A stretch of DNA of 64,000 bases from Streptomyces sp. MST-110588 (GTDB taxonomy: Bacteria; Actinomycetota; Actinomycetes; Streptomycetales; Streptomycetaceae), in the NCBI RefSeq assembly GCF_022695595.1, contig NZ_CP074380.1, positions 1,240,001-1,304,000 of the forward strand, given 5' to 3'. The notes beneath the pieces are model-generated. The model was not told the origin of the DNA. It ran no database searches and saw only the letters and a list, made by a program, of their open reading frames with translations. Every line of letters starts with the position of its first letter. Position 1 is the first letter of the stretch. Of this stretch, positions 7,887 through 16,935 are shown piece by piece. The translations under genes were made by a program, and so were the position numbers.

Positions 7887-10800
7887 TCACGCGTCGGCCG
7901 GCACCGGCGTACGGCCCGTCCGTGCCGACTCCGGCCCTGCCGGGTCCTGCCCTGTCGGCTCCGGCCCTGCCGATTCCGGCCCTGTCGGCTCCGTCTGGGC
8001 CAACAGCCCTGCGACGATGGCGGTCTGCCGGCCCAGCGTCCGGGCGAGCAGCATGTCACGTACCGGGACCTGGACCCCCGATGCCGTACGGATTCTGCGG
8101 GCGAGGTGGGTGATGAGCAGGGAGTCCCCGCCCAGCGCGAAGAAGTCGGCGTCCTCGGTGAGTTCGCCGTGGCCCAGGAGTTCCGCCCACAGGCCCGCCA
8201 CCAGGGACGGTGCGTCGGGCGGGGGTGCCGGGGCAGCCGTGGGAGCGTCCGCCGCGGGCCGGTCTTCGGCCCCGGCCGAAACGGCGGCGGCTTCGCGGGT
8301 GGCGGCGCCGGCCGTCCCGGCCGCCTCCGGCGCCAGCCACCGGGGCCCGGCGAAGGCGTAACCCGGCAGATGCGTCCGCCGCCCCGGGCCGCTGAGTGCC
8401 GTCGGCTCGACGGGCTGTCCGTGCGTCCACAACGCCCCCAGCGCGGTCAGCAGTTCACCGGCGGGGTGCGCGGTACGGGACGGGGACAGTGGTACGGCGG
8501 TCAGGCCGGCGGCGTCGGCCATCGCCGTCAGCGCCCGGCCCGGCCCGATCTCGACGGCCAGGGCGCCCGGGAAGTGCTCGGCGAGGGCCCGGGCGGCTTC
8601 GAGGAAGCGCACCGTGCCGCGGGCCTGCTCGACGAACATCTCCGTGGCCACGGGCGTGCCGGCCGGCACGATCCGGCCCGTGGTGTTCGCCGCGAACGGC
8701 AGTACGGGGCGGCTCGTGACCGTCCCGGCCAGGGCCGCGGCCAGAGCCGGCAGGGCGGGTTCGACGAGCGCCGAGTGGAAGGCCCGGTCGCCGCGCATCC
8801 GGCGGGTGTGGACCCGGTTGCCGACCCGCTCCCGGAACGCCTCGACGGCGTCGGCCGTCCCGGCCGCCACACAACTGTCCGGGGTGTTGACGGCGGCCAG
8901 TTCGAGGCCGGGGCCGAAGGCGGCCAGCAGCTCCCGGGCGTGGTCCTCCGCACAGCCCAGTACGAGCATGGCGCCGGGCGGGCAGTCCTGCATGGCGCGC
9001 CCCCGGGCCACGACGAACCGTGCCGCGTCGGGGAGGGCGAGGACCCCCGCGGCACAGGCGGCGGTGATCTCACCGAGGCTGTGCCCCGCCACGGCGGCGG
9101 GGGCGACACCCAGCGCGGACAGGGCACCGGCCGCCGCGTACTCCAGGGCGAACAGGGCAGGCTGGGCCAGTTCGGTCGCCGTCAGTTCCGCCTCGGGGAA
9201 GGCGGGGTCCAACAGCGCGGCACGCAGCCGTACGGCCATGGCGGGTCCGAAGGCACCGAGGCAGCTTTCCAGGGCGTCGGCGAAACCGGGCAGGGCCTGG
9301 GCGAAAGGCAGGCCCATGCCGGGGAACTGCGTGCCCTGGCCGGGGAAGAGGAAGAGGGCGGGCGCCGGTCCCGCGGCGGGCCGGCTCGCGCGTACCACGC
9401 CGGACCCGGTCGCGAGACGGTCGGCCACCTCGGCGGTGGTCCGCCCGCTGACGGCCAGACGTTCGGGCAGTTCGGCCCGCCCGGCGGCGAGGGTGAAGGC
9501 GACGTCGGCGAGCGGGGCCGGCCGCTGCGCCAGGTGGGCGCTCAGCCGGGCGGCGGCGCGCGTGAGGGCTTCGGGGCCGGCGGCGGACAGCAGGACGGTA
9601 CGGCCGACGGGCTCCCGGCCGTCGTACGCGGCGTCGTGCCCGCCGGCGTCCGTCCGGGCGCCGGGCCCGGTACCGGCCGGCGGCTGTTCGAGGACCACAT
9701 GCGCGTTGGTGCCGCCGATGCCGAAGGAGCTGACACCCGCCCGCCGGGGTCCGGGGCCGGTCCACGGCTGCTCGCGGGTGGGGACGTACAGCGGCGAACC
9801 GTCCGTCTCCAGCAGCGGGTTGCTGCGGGTGAAGGCGGCCACCGGCGGAATCACCCCGTCCCGCACCACCAGCAGCGTCTTGATCAGGGCCGCCAGTCCC
9901 GCGGCATTGTCCAGGTGGCCGACGTTGGCCTTGACCGCTCCCACCGCCACCTGTCCCGGCCGGGCGCCGGTACCGGCCAGCGCGGCCGAGGCCGCGGACC
10001 ATTCGATGGGGTCCCCGACCCGGGTTCCGGTGCCGTGCGTCTCCAGGTAGCCGATGCTCTCGCCGGTGACGTCCGCGGCCCGCAGCGCCGCCCGGATCAC
10101 GGCCTCCTGCCCGCCGACGGACGGGGCGTAGTAACCGGCCTTGGCCGCGCCGTCGTTGTTGACCGCGGTGCCCAGGATGACACCGTACGGCTCGGGGCCG
10201 TCGGCCAGGGCGTCCTCCAGGCGCCGCAGTACCACGCATGCCGCACCGGACCCGGCGACCACGCCGTCGGCGCGCTCGTCGAACGGGCGGCAGTGGCCCG
10301 AGGCGGAGTGCACACCGCCCGGCACGTGGAGGTGCCCCGCCTGGGGGAAGGCCATGCCCGCGGCGACGACGACCGCCTGGTCGCAGTCGCCGTTCAGCAG
10401 TGCCTGGACCGCGGTGTGGACGGCGACCAGGGAGGAGGAGCAGGCGGTCTGCACGGCCACGGCGGGCCCGGTCAGCCCGATCTTGTACGACACCAGGCCG
10501 GCCATGAAGTCCGGTTCGGCGCCGTGCAGCGCGTCTTCGAGGGTCAGCGGGTCCAGCCCGCCGTTGGCCAGCATGGCGCGCAGATAGCCGCTGCCGCTGG
10601 CCGAGGCGTACACACCGGTGACGGGTGCGGGGCCCAGCGGCGGGATTCCGGCGTCCTCCAGGGCGGACCAGGTGACCTCCAGCATCAGCCGGTGCTGCGG
10701 GTCCATCATCTCCGCGTCGCGGGGGCTGACCCGGAAGAGGGTGTTGTCGAACCGGTCGGCGTCCGCCAGGTGCCCGTGCACGGGCACGAAATCGGGGTCG

Positions 10801-10970
10801 TCCAGCAGGCTCGCGGCCACTCCCGCGTCGGCCAGCTCCCGCCGTTCGTACCGTCTGGTCAGCACGCGTCCGGCCTTGAGGGCCGACCACCACGCGCTGA
10901 GGTCGCCGGCGCCGGGGAACCGGGCGGCGACGCCGGTGACGGCGACGTCCAGAGATCGATCACGGGTCAT
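7887..10970 (-). CDS. type I polyketide synthase, single KS-AT-ACP module
   Basis: A 1027-residue synthase. The ketosynthase covers residues 8-430 with an intact triad: Cys177 in TACSSS, His312 in HGTGT and His352 in NVGH. The acyltransferase covers about 535-830, with Ser631 in GHSLGE and RAFHS at 730-733; the AFHS form predicts malonyl-CoA. The ACP covers about 920-990 with Ser950 in GGDS. There is no ketoreductase, dehydratase, methyltransferase or thioesterase, so it should extend one starter by an unreduced C2 unit. The last 35 residues are a Pro/Glu/Gly repeat that could be a linker or docking tail. It is divergent from the NRPS gene across a perfect operator palindrome, so the two are probably co-regulated, with the NRPS-bound acyl group as the likely KS substrate. 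Confidence 0.92.
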   Translation of the reverse strand: MTRDRSLDVAVTGVAARFPGAGDLSAWWSALKAGRVLTRRYERRELADAGVAASLLDDPDFVPVHGHLADADRFDNTLFRVSPRDAEMMDPQHRLMLEVTWSALEDAGIPPLGPAPVTGVYASASGSGYLRAMLANGGLDPLTLEDALHGAEPDFMAGLVSYKIGLTGPAVAVQTACSSSLVAVHTAVQALLNGDCDQAVVVAAGMAFPQAGHLHVPGGVHSASGHCRPFDERADGVVAGSGAACVVLRRLEDALADGPEPYGVILGTAVNNDGAAKAGYYAPSVGGQEAVIRAALRAADVTGESIGYLETHGTGTRVGDPIEWSAASAALAGTGARPGQVAVGAVKANVGHLDNAAGLAALIKTLLVVRDGVIPPVAAFTRSNPLLETDGSPLYVPTREQPWTGPGPRRAGVSSFGIGGTNAHVVLEQPPAGTGPGARTDAGGHDAAYDGREPVGRTVLLSAAGPEALTRAAARLSAHLAQRPAPLADVAFTLAAGRAELPERLAVSGRTTAEVADRLATGSGVVRASRPAAGPAPALFLFPGQGTQFPGMGLPFAQALPGFADALESCLGAFGPAMAVRLRAALLDPAFPEAELTATELAQPALFALEYAAAGALSALGVAPAAVAGHSLGEITAACAAGVLALPDAARFVVARGRAMQDCPPGAMLVLGCAEDHARELLAAFGPGLELAAVNTPDSCVAAGTADAVEAFRERVGNRVHTRRMRGDRAFHSALVEPALPALAAALAGTVTSRPVLPFAANTTGRIVPAGTPVATEMFVEQARGTVRFLEAARALAEHFPGALAVEIGPGRALTAMADAAGLTAVPLSPSRTAHPAGELLTALGALWTHGQPVEPTALSGPGRRTHLPGYAFAGPRWLAPEAAGTAGAATREAAAVSAGAEDRPAADAPTAAPAPPPDAPSLVAGLWAELLGHGELTEDADFFALGGDSLLITHLARRIRTASGVQVPVRDMLLARTLGRQTAIVAGLLAQTEPTGPESAGPEPTGQDPAGPESARTGRTPVPADA

Positions 10971-11100
10971 GGAACCACCTTTGACTAGAACGCTGTGCCG
11001 TCCCGGCTACCGCCCGCGTCGCACAGGGGGCTCGGCCGTATCCGTACCCCGGGCCCCGTCCGGCATGGAACCCCCACAGGTTGTCTGATGGAACCACCGC

Positions 11101-11129
11101 GTGGCAACCTGTTGCCACGGATTGGCAAT
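11101..11129. promoter_or_regulatory. divergent promoter operator, perfect palindrome
   Basis: GTGGCAACCTGTTGCCAC (11101-11118) is a perfect 8+2+8 inverted repeat, followed by an extra half site TTGGCAA at 11123-11129. It lies between the PKS and NRPS starts (10970 and 11167). The same GGCAAC-N2-GTTGCC core recurs at 20339-20352, so it is probably the binding site of the cluster regulator. Confidence 0.75.
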
Positions 11130-11166
11130 TACTTGTCTGTGATACCTCCCGGAGGGACGGCAAGCC

Positions 11167-14100
11167 GTGCGACCAGAACCGAGTTGGACCGCGCAAGGAC
11201 CGTGCACGCCGCTCGACGAAGGGCTGCACGAGACGGTCGCACGGACGGCACGGGCCCGCCCCGGTGCCCCCGCCCTCATAGCGGACCGTCAGGTGACGAC
11301 GTACGCCGAGCTGGACGCCACCGCCGACGCCTGGGCCGCTGACCTCGCCGCGCGCGGAGTGCGCCCCGGCGACTTCGTACCGGTCCTGCTGCCCAGGAGC
11401 ACCGAGCTGGTCACCGCGCTGCTGGCGGTGCTCAAGACCGGCGCCGCCTACGCCCTGTTGGACCCCGCCTGGCCCGCCCGCCGCCTCCACGAGGTGATCC
11501 AGGACCTCGCCCCGCCCCTGCTGGTCACCGGCGCGCCCGCCGCACCTTTCCCGGCATCCGGGGCACAGGGTTCCACGGGTCCGCGACCGCCGGTGTGGAC
11601 TCCCCCGGCCAAGACGGCCACCGCGCCCCCTCACTTCCGGCCCGTCGGCGTCAGCGGCACCGATCCCGCCTGTGTCTTCTTCACCTCCGGCACCACCGGC
11701 CGGCCCAAGGGCGTGGTGAGTCCCCACCGGGCGACAGCACGCCTGTTCCCGCCGGACGGCCCGGACGGCTTCGTGCCGTTCGGCGCCGGCACCGTCATGC
11801 CGCTGGCCGCGCCCGTCCCCTGGGACGCCTTCTCGCTGGAACTGTGGGCCGTGCTGCTCCACGGCGGCACCTCACTGATCGTCCAGGAGCCCTACCTGAC
11901 CCCCCAGTTCCTGCGCGAGGGGGTGCGCCGGTACGGGGCGAACACGGCCTGGCTCACCAGCAGCCTGTTCAACATGACCGTGGACGAGGACGTGGCCGCC
12001 TTCGACGGCCTGCGGCACGTCGTCATCGGCGGCGAACGGGTCTCACCCGCCCACGCCGGCCGCTTTCTGCGCCGGCACCCCCGAACCGCGCTCATCAACG
12101 GCTACGGTCCGGTCGAGAGCACCGTCTTCGCCACCACCCACCGCATCACCCCCGCCGACTGCGCCCACCCCGACGGCATCCCGCTGGGCCGGCCGGTCGC
12201 CCGCACCCAGGTGTACGTCCTGGACGGCGACCGCCCGTGCGCGGTGGACGAGCCCGGGGAGATCTGCGTCGCCGGCGACGGGCTGGCCCTGCGCTATCTG
12301 GGGGACGCGGCCCTCACGGACGCGAAGTTCGTCACCGTACGCGTGGACGGCAAGGACCGGCGCGTCTACCGGACCGGCGACCTGGGCCATTGGGGGGCGG
12401 ACGGTCTGCTGCGTTTCCGGGGCCGCGCCGACCGGCAGGTCAAGATCCGCGGGCACCGGATCGAGCCCGCCGAGGTCGAGCGCCAGGTGGTGCGGCTGCT
12501 GCCCGCCGTACGGGACTGCCGGGTGCTGGCCCGTCGTGACGCGGAAGGAACCGCCCAGGAGCTGGTCGCCTTCTGCGTACCGGTCCGGCGGCAGGACCCG
12601 CTGCGCGACGCGCTGCCCGCGCTGTGCGACGCCCTGGTCCCCTACCAGCGTCCCGCCGCACTGGTCAGCGTGGACGCCTTCCCCGTCACCGCGCAGGGCA
12701 AGCTGGACGAGCGTGCCCTGCTCGCCCTGGCACCGCCCGCCGCGCCCGGCCCGCGTCCCGCCGGGACACCGCCGGTCCAAGGCGCCCGGGAAGAGCTGGG
12801 CGGCCTGGACCGGACCACCCGGGCGGTGGCGGAGACCTTCGCCGCGGTGCTCGGCCGTACCGCTGTCCCGCTCGACGCCCCCTTCGACCGGCTCGGCGGC
12901 GGCTCGCTCGCGGCGGGCCGGGTCTGTGCCCGGCTCGCCGCCCGGCTCGGCCGGCCCGTACCGGTCTCCCGGCTGTACGCGCACCCGACGGTCACCGCAC
13001 TCGCCGGCTGGCTGCGGACCACCGGCCGCCCGGCCGCCCGCCGCCCCGCCCCCCTCGCCGACGTACCGCTGACGTCCATGCAACTGGTGTACCTCACCCG
13101 GCATCTGCTCGACCCCGCCGACCCGGCCTCGCACTGCCTGCTTACCTGGGTCATCGAGGGCCGGCCGGACCGGGCGGCGCTCCAGGCGGCGATCAGCGCG
13201 GTCCACCGCCGGCACGAACCGCTGCGCGCCGCCTACGTCCCCGACCCGCGCCCGGTCGCCTTCACCGTGGACATCGAGCCTCCCCCGTTGGAAGTCCTGG
13301 GCGCCCGCCCGACGGTGGAGGCGGCCCTCCAGGCGCTCCGGGCCGAACTGGCCGGCCCCCTGGAGCCGACCGCGGGCGAGGTGTGGCGTACGGCGCTGGT
13401 CCCCGTCGGCACCTCGGACGTCACCGTCCTGGGCTGCGTGGTGCACCACATCGCCTTCGACGGCTGGTCGGAGTCCGTTCTAGCCGAGGACCTCGCGGCG
13501 GCCTACAACTCCGCCTCGGGCGGGCCGCGCACCACACCGCCGCCGCCTCCCACACTGGCGCAGGCGCATCTGATCCGTACCGAGCACCTGGAACAGGCCG
13601 GCCTCGACGGTCATCGCGAGCACCTGCGCGGCGAGCTCACCGGCGTACCCGCCCTGCGCTGGCCGGCGGGGCCGGACCGGCCGGCGCGGCAGCCGGCCGG
13701 CGCCACCGACCGGGTCGAGGTGATCCTCACGCCGGCCGCCGTGGCCGCGGCCGACGCGCTGGCCGCCGAAGCGGGGGTGACCCGGTTCACCGTCCTGCTG
13801 ACCCACTGGGCGCGCAGCCTGGCCGAGGCCACCGGACAACGGGATTTCGCGCTGGGCGTGCCGGTGGCGCAGCGCTTCGGCACCGGCCTGGAGCGGGCCG
13901 TGGGCTGCCACATCACCATGGTCTGCGTCCGGTTGCGCGGCCCGGCCCTGGAAGGCGGCGTCCGCGGCGTACGGGAGACCGGCCGCCTGGTCGCCCGGGC
14001 CTTCGCCGCCCAGGACGTGCCCTTCGGCGAGGTCCTGGACCTGGCGGACGCGCCGCGCACCCACCGGCCGCCGCTCTTCCAGGCGCTCTTCGCCCTCCAG

Positions 14101-14331
14101 GACAACGCGCCGCCACGGCTGGCTCTCACCGGGCTGCGGACCACCTTCCTGCGCCGGCCCTATCTCGGTCTGCCGCTGGAGCTGCACGCCGAGCTGTGGC
14201 CCGAAGAGGGCGGCGGGCTGCGGCTGGAGGTCGCCTTCAGGACACAGGCCGTCTCCCGTACCACCGCCGAGGAGTGCGCCAAACGCTTCGCGGACCATCT
14301 GCACACCACCCTGTCAGGAGTCCCCTCATGA
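11167..14331 (+). CDS. NRPS with A-PCP-C domain order
   Basis: A 1054-residue synthetase. The adenylation domain (about 20-520) has FFTSGTTGRPKGVV (A3), NGYGPVES (A5), YRTGDLG (A7), GRADRQVKIRGHRIEPAEVE (A8) and the A10 lysine in AQGKLDE. Reading the pocket by eye against PheA gives roughly D-A-L-L-V-G-G-V-F-K, which suggests a hydrophobic amino acid (valine-like) but is only a guess. The carrier domain has Ser580 in an unusual LGGGS. The condensation domain (about 630-1050) has HHIAFDGWS, with His761 as the catalytic histidine. Starting with A and ending with C means it loads a starter amino acid and acylates an amine delivered by another protein. There is no thioesterase. GTG start at 11167, with GGAGG eleven bases upstream. 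Its stop overlaps the P450 start. Confidence 0.92.
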   Translation: MRPEPSWTAQGPCTPLDEGLHETVARTARARPGAPALIADRQVTTYAELDATADAWAADLAARGVRPGDFVPVLLPRSTELVTALLAVLKTGAAYALLDPAWPARRLHEVIQDLAPPLLVTGAPAAPFPASGAQGSTGPRPPVWTPPAKTATAPPHFRPVGVSGTDPACVFFTSGTTGRPKGVVSPHRATARLFPPDGPDGFVPFGAGTVMPLAAPVPWDAFSLELWAVLLHGGTSLIVQEPYLTPQFLREGVRRYGANTAWLTSSLFNMTVDEDVAAFDGLRHVVIGGERVSPAHAGRFLRRHPRTALINGYGPVESTVFATTHRITPADCAHPDGIPLGRPVARTQVYVLDGDRPCAVDEPGEICVAGDGLALRYLGDAALTDAKFVTVRVDGKDRRVYRTGDLGHWGADGLLRFRGRADRQVKIRGHRIEPAEVERQVVRLLPAVRDCRVLARRDAEGTAQELVAFCVPVRRQDPLRDALPALCDALVPYQRPAALVSVDAFPVTAQGKLDERALLALAPPAAPGPRPAGTPPVQGAREELGGLDRTTRAVAETFAAVLGRTAVPLDAPFDRLGGGSLAAGRVCARLAARLGRPVPVSRLYAHPTVTALAGWLRTTGRPAARRPAPLADVPLTSMQLVYLTRHLLDPADPASHCLLTWVIEGRPDRAALQAAISAVHRRHEPLRAAYVPDPRPVAFTVDIEPPPLEVLGARPTVEAALQALRAELAGPLEPTAGEVWRTALVPVGTSDVTVLGCVVHHIAFDGWSESVLAEDLAAAYNSASGGPRTTPPPPPTLAQAHLIRTEHLEQAGLDGHREHLRGELTGVPALRWPAGPDRPARQPAGATDRVEVILTPAAVAAADALAAEAGVTRFTVLLTHWARSLAEATGQRDFALGVPVAQRFGTGLERAVGCHITMVCVRLRGPALEGGVRGVRETGRLVARAFAAQDVPFGEVLDLADAPRTHRPPLFQALFALQDNAPPRLALTGLRTTFLRRPYLGLPLELHAELWPEEGGGLRLEVAFRTQAVSRTTAEECAKRFADHLHTTLSGVPS

Positions 14332-15530
14332 CGGCACCCGCCGTGCTGCCCACCCGCCTCACCGATCCCGAACTGCACGCCACCGGTGACCCGCACGCGC
14401 TGTGGCGCCGGATGCGCCGGCACGATCCGGTGTCCTGGCAGCCGCCCACCGAACTGCCCGGATTCTGGTCGCTGACCCGCTACGAGGACATCCGTGCCGT
14501 CTACCGCGACCCCGGGACGTTCAGCTCCGCGCGCGGGGTGCTGCTGCGCCCGTCCAAGCTCGGCGAGGACCCCGGCGGCGGCCTCACCCTCGCGCTGAGC
14601 GACCCGCCGCGCCACAAACAGCTCCGCGCACTGATGGCGGACTGGTTCAGCACCCGTGCCGTCCGCGGCCTGGAGGAGTACATCGGTGCCGCCACGCGTA
14701 CGGTGCTGCGGCGGGCGGTCGAGCGCGGTGAGTGCGAGGCGGTGCACGACATCGCGGGCCGGCTGTCCATGTACGTCATCGGGCACATCATCGGCCTGCC
14801 GCCGCAAGACCACGAACTGCTCTTCCGGTGGACCGACGAGGCGTTCGAGGCCGGTGTCTCGCTGGCCGCCCACCAGGACCTGATGCGGTACTTCATCGAC
14901 CTGATGGACCGGCGGACGGCACAACCCACGGACGACCTGCTCAGTTCCCTGGTGACCGGCACCGCGGACGGTGAGCCGCTGACCGAGGAGGAGATCCTTT
15001 TCAACCTGGAGAACCTGGTCGGCGCCACGGAGAACGGGCGGCTGGCGCTGGCCGGCGGGCTGCTCGCCTTCCTGGAGCACCCCGCCCAGTGGCAGCGGCT
15101 GCGCCGGGAGCGGGACCTGATGCCCTCGGCGGTGGAGGAGGTCCTGCGCTGGACGTCCAGCGCCACGCACAGCATGCGGACCGCCACCCGGCCCACGGTC
15201 ATCCGGGGCCGGCGCATCGAGGCGGGTGACCGGGTGGTGCTGTGGGTGCCCTCGGGCAACCGTGACGAGGACGTCTTCCAGGACCCGTACCGGTTCGACA
15301 TCGCCCGGCAGCCCAACCGGCACCTGGCGCTCGCCTCCGGTGAGCACTTCTGCATCGGCAGCACGCTGGCCCGCGCCGAGATGCGGATCCTGTTCGGCCA
15401 GCTCCTGGACGAGGTGGGCGCCGTCGAGCGCAGCGGCCCCGTCGTACGGCTGCGCTCCATCGCCGTCGGCGGTCCGCACACCCTGCCGATCCGTATCGGG
15501 GCGCGCCGGACGCCGGCCACCCGCGGTTAA
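14328..15530 (+). CDS. cytochrome P450, I-helix threonine replaced
   Basis: A 400-residue class I P450. Cys342 in GEHFCIGSTLARAE is the heme ligand, and EEVLRW gives the ExxR pair. The I-helix reads LVGATENGRLA where most P450s have AGxET; Asn236 replaces the oxygen-activating threonine, as is known for P450cin. That may mean an unusual reaction or a substrate that supplies the proton relay. The ATG overlaps the NRPS TGA by four bases (ATGA), so it is translationally coupled and probably oxidises a carrier-bound or released NRPS intermediate. No dedicated ferredoxin is adjacent. The P450 call is firm; the role is inferred. Confidence 0.92.
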   Translation: MTAPAVLPTRLTDPELHATGDPHALWRRMRRHDPVSWQPPTELPGFWSLTRYEDIRAVYRDPGTFSSARGVLLRPSKLGEDPGGGLTLALSDPPRHKQLRALMADWFSTRAVRGLEEYIGAATRTVLRRAVERGECEAVHDIAGRLSMYVIGHIIGLPPQDHELLFRWTDEAFEAGVSLAAHQDLMRYFIDLMDRRTAQPTDDLLSSLVTGTADGEPLTEEEILFNLENLVGATENGRLALAGGLLAFLEHPAQWQRLRRERDLMPSAVEEVLRWTSSATHSMRTATRPTVIRGRRIEAGDRVVLWVPSGNRDEDVFQDPYRFDIARQPNRHLALASGEHFCIGSTLARAEMRILFGQLLDEVGAVERSGPVVRLRSIAVGGPHTLPIRIGARRTPATRG

Positions 15531-15558
15531 CCGGCAGCCGCCAAAGAGCCATCACGGG

Positions 15559-15585
15559 TTGCCAAAGTTTGCCAACTCAGGCAAG
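15559..15585. promoter_or_regulatory. TTGCC/GGCAA operator upstream of the TauD gene
   Basis: TTGCCA at 15559 repeats ten bases later, and TTTGCC-AACTCA-GGCAAG (15568-15585) forms an inverted repeat with a 6-nt spacer. It lies in the 300-bp gap between the P450 and the dioxygenase, which otherwise shows nothing. It therefore probably starts a separate transcript about 245 bp before the dioxygenase. Confidence 0.65.
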
Positions 15586-15830
15586 CTGCTGCCGGACGCT
15601 GGGCGCTTCCCGGATGCGGCTACGGAGCACCGGGACCGCACCGTCCGGCCGCACCGTCCGCCTTCCCGGCCGGCCCGCTTCACCGGAGGGCCCCAGGGCG
15701 CGGGGCCCCGTCGCTCACCGTCGCCCCTGTTCCTTCCCGCCGTTCCCGCCGCTCCCCTGCATCCGCCGTATCCGCTGCCCGCCTGCTCGTCCCGTTCCCG
15801 TTCCGCCCACCACTTGGAAAGGCACGCATC

Positions 15831-16760
15831 ATGGCCCATTCCCTCACGGCCGACGTCAAGGTCACCCGGCTGACCGGCACCATCGGTGCCGAGATCGGCG
15901 GTGTGGACGCCGGCGGCCCGCTCGGCGACGAGACCGTCGCCCGCATCCGGCAGGCCCTGAACGAGCACAAGGTGGTGTTCCTGCGCGGCCAGGACCTCGA
16001 CTATCAGCGTCAGGTCGCCTTCGCCCGGAACTTCGGTGACCTCACGCTCGGACACCCCATCTACGACGCGCCGTCCGACCAGCCGCACCTACGCGAGATG
16101 GACTCGCGCCACGGCACCCGCGCGAACCACTGGCACACCGACCTGACGTTCATCCAACGGCCGCCGGCCTACGCGTTCCTGCACGGCAAGGTCATCCCCC
16201 CGGTGGGCGGCGACACCATCTGGGCGAACACCGTGACCGCCTACCAGTCCCTGCCCGAGGAGCTGCGGGACCTGGCCGACCGGCTGCGCATCGTGCACAG
16301 CAACGACTGCGACTTCACCGACGACACCTATGCGCACCGCGCGGAGAACGGCGACCAGGACGACTACATCTCCACCCCCTACGAGACGGCGCACCCCGCC
16401 GTCCGCGTACATCCGCAGACCGGCGAACGGGCGCTGATGCTGGGCGGCTTCGCCCGCCGGGTGGTGGGTTACGGACCGCAGGCCTCCCGCGACCTGATCC
16501 GGGTGCTCCAGGAGTACGTGACCCGGCCGGAGCAGACCGTGCGCTGGAAGTGGCGGGCCGGCGACCTGGTGATCTGGGACAACCAGGCGACCCAGCACTA
16601 CGCGGTCTACGACTACGGGAGCGAGTACCGCCGCGGCGAGCGGGTCACGGTCGCCGGCCCGGTCCCGGTCGGCGTCGACGGCCGCCCGAGCACGGTGCTG
16701 CGCGGCGACACCTCGTCGTACAGCACCGGGTCCGCACCGGACAGCGGCGAGGCCGCCTGA
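15831..16760 (+). CDS. TauD/TfdA-family Fe(II)/2-oxoglutarate dioxygenase
   Basis: A 309-residue dioxygenase of usual family length. The iron facial triad is visible as WHTDLTF (His102, Asp104) and QHYAVYDY (His256). An arginine in the following RRGERVTVAG segment should bind 2-oxoglutarate. Start ATG 15831, with GGAAAGG about ten bases upstream. Such enzymes in NRPS clusters usually hydroxylate or desaturate an amino acid, free or carrier-bound. The combination of a TauD enzyme with small NRPS and PKS proteins recalls detoxin/rimosamide clusters as I remember them, but the absence of a ketoreductase here argues against simple equivalence. A dedicated operator precedes the gene. Confidence 0.9.
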   Translation: MAHSLTADVKVTRLTGTIGAEIGGVDAGGPLGDETVARIRQALNEHKVVFLRGQDLDYQRQVAFARNFGDLTLGHPIYDAPSDQPHLREMDSRHGTRANHWHTDLTFIQRPPAYAFLHGKVIPPVGGDTIWANTVTAYQSLPEELRDLADRLRIVHSNDCDFTDDTYAHRAENGDQDDYISTPYETAHPAVRVHPQTGERALMLGGFARRVVGYGPQASRDLIRVLQEYVTRPEQTVRWKWRAGDLVIWDNQATQHYAVYDYGSEYRRGERVTVAGPVPVGVDGRPSTVLRGDTSSYSTGSAPDSGEAA

Positions 16761-16935
16761 GCGGGCCCGGGCCCGGACCGGGTGCGGGCCCATGGGCGCC
16801 GCACCGCAGACGGCCGGTGCCGGCCGGAGGGCATCCCCCGTGGCCCCCGCCGGCACCGGCTACCCGCCGGGCACGCCGAGCGCCACGGCGTTGCCCGGAC
16901 CATCCGCCCAGAAGTGGAAAGGTGTGGATATACCC

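Noticed and set aside
7887..16760. Detoxin/rimosamide cluster
   Set aside because: The TauD, NRPS and PKS trio is suggestive, but there is no ketoreductase or thioesterase and the domain order is split. I cannot confirm identity without comparison.
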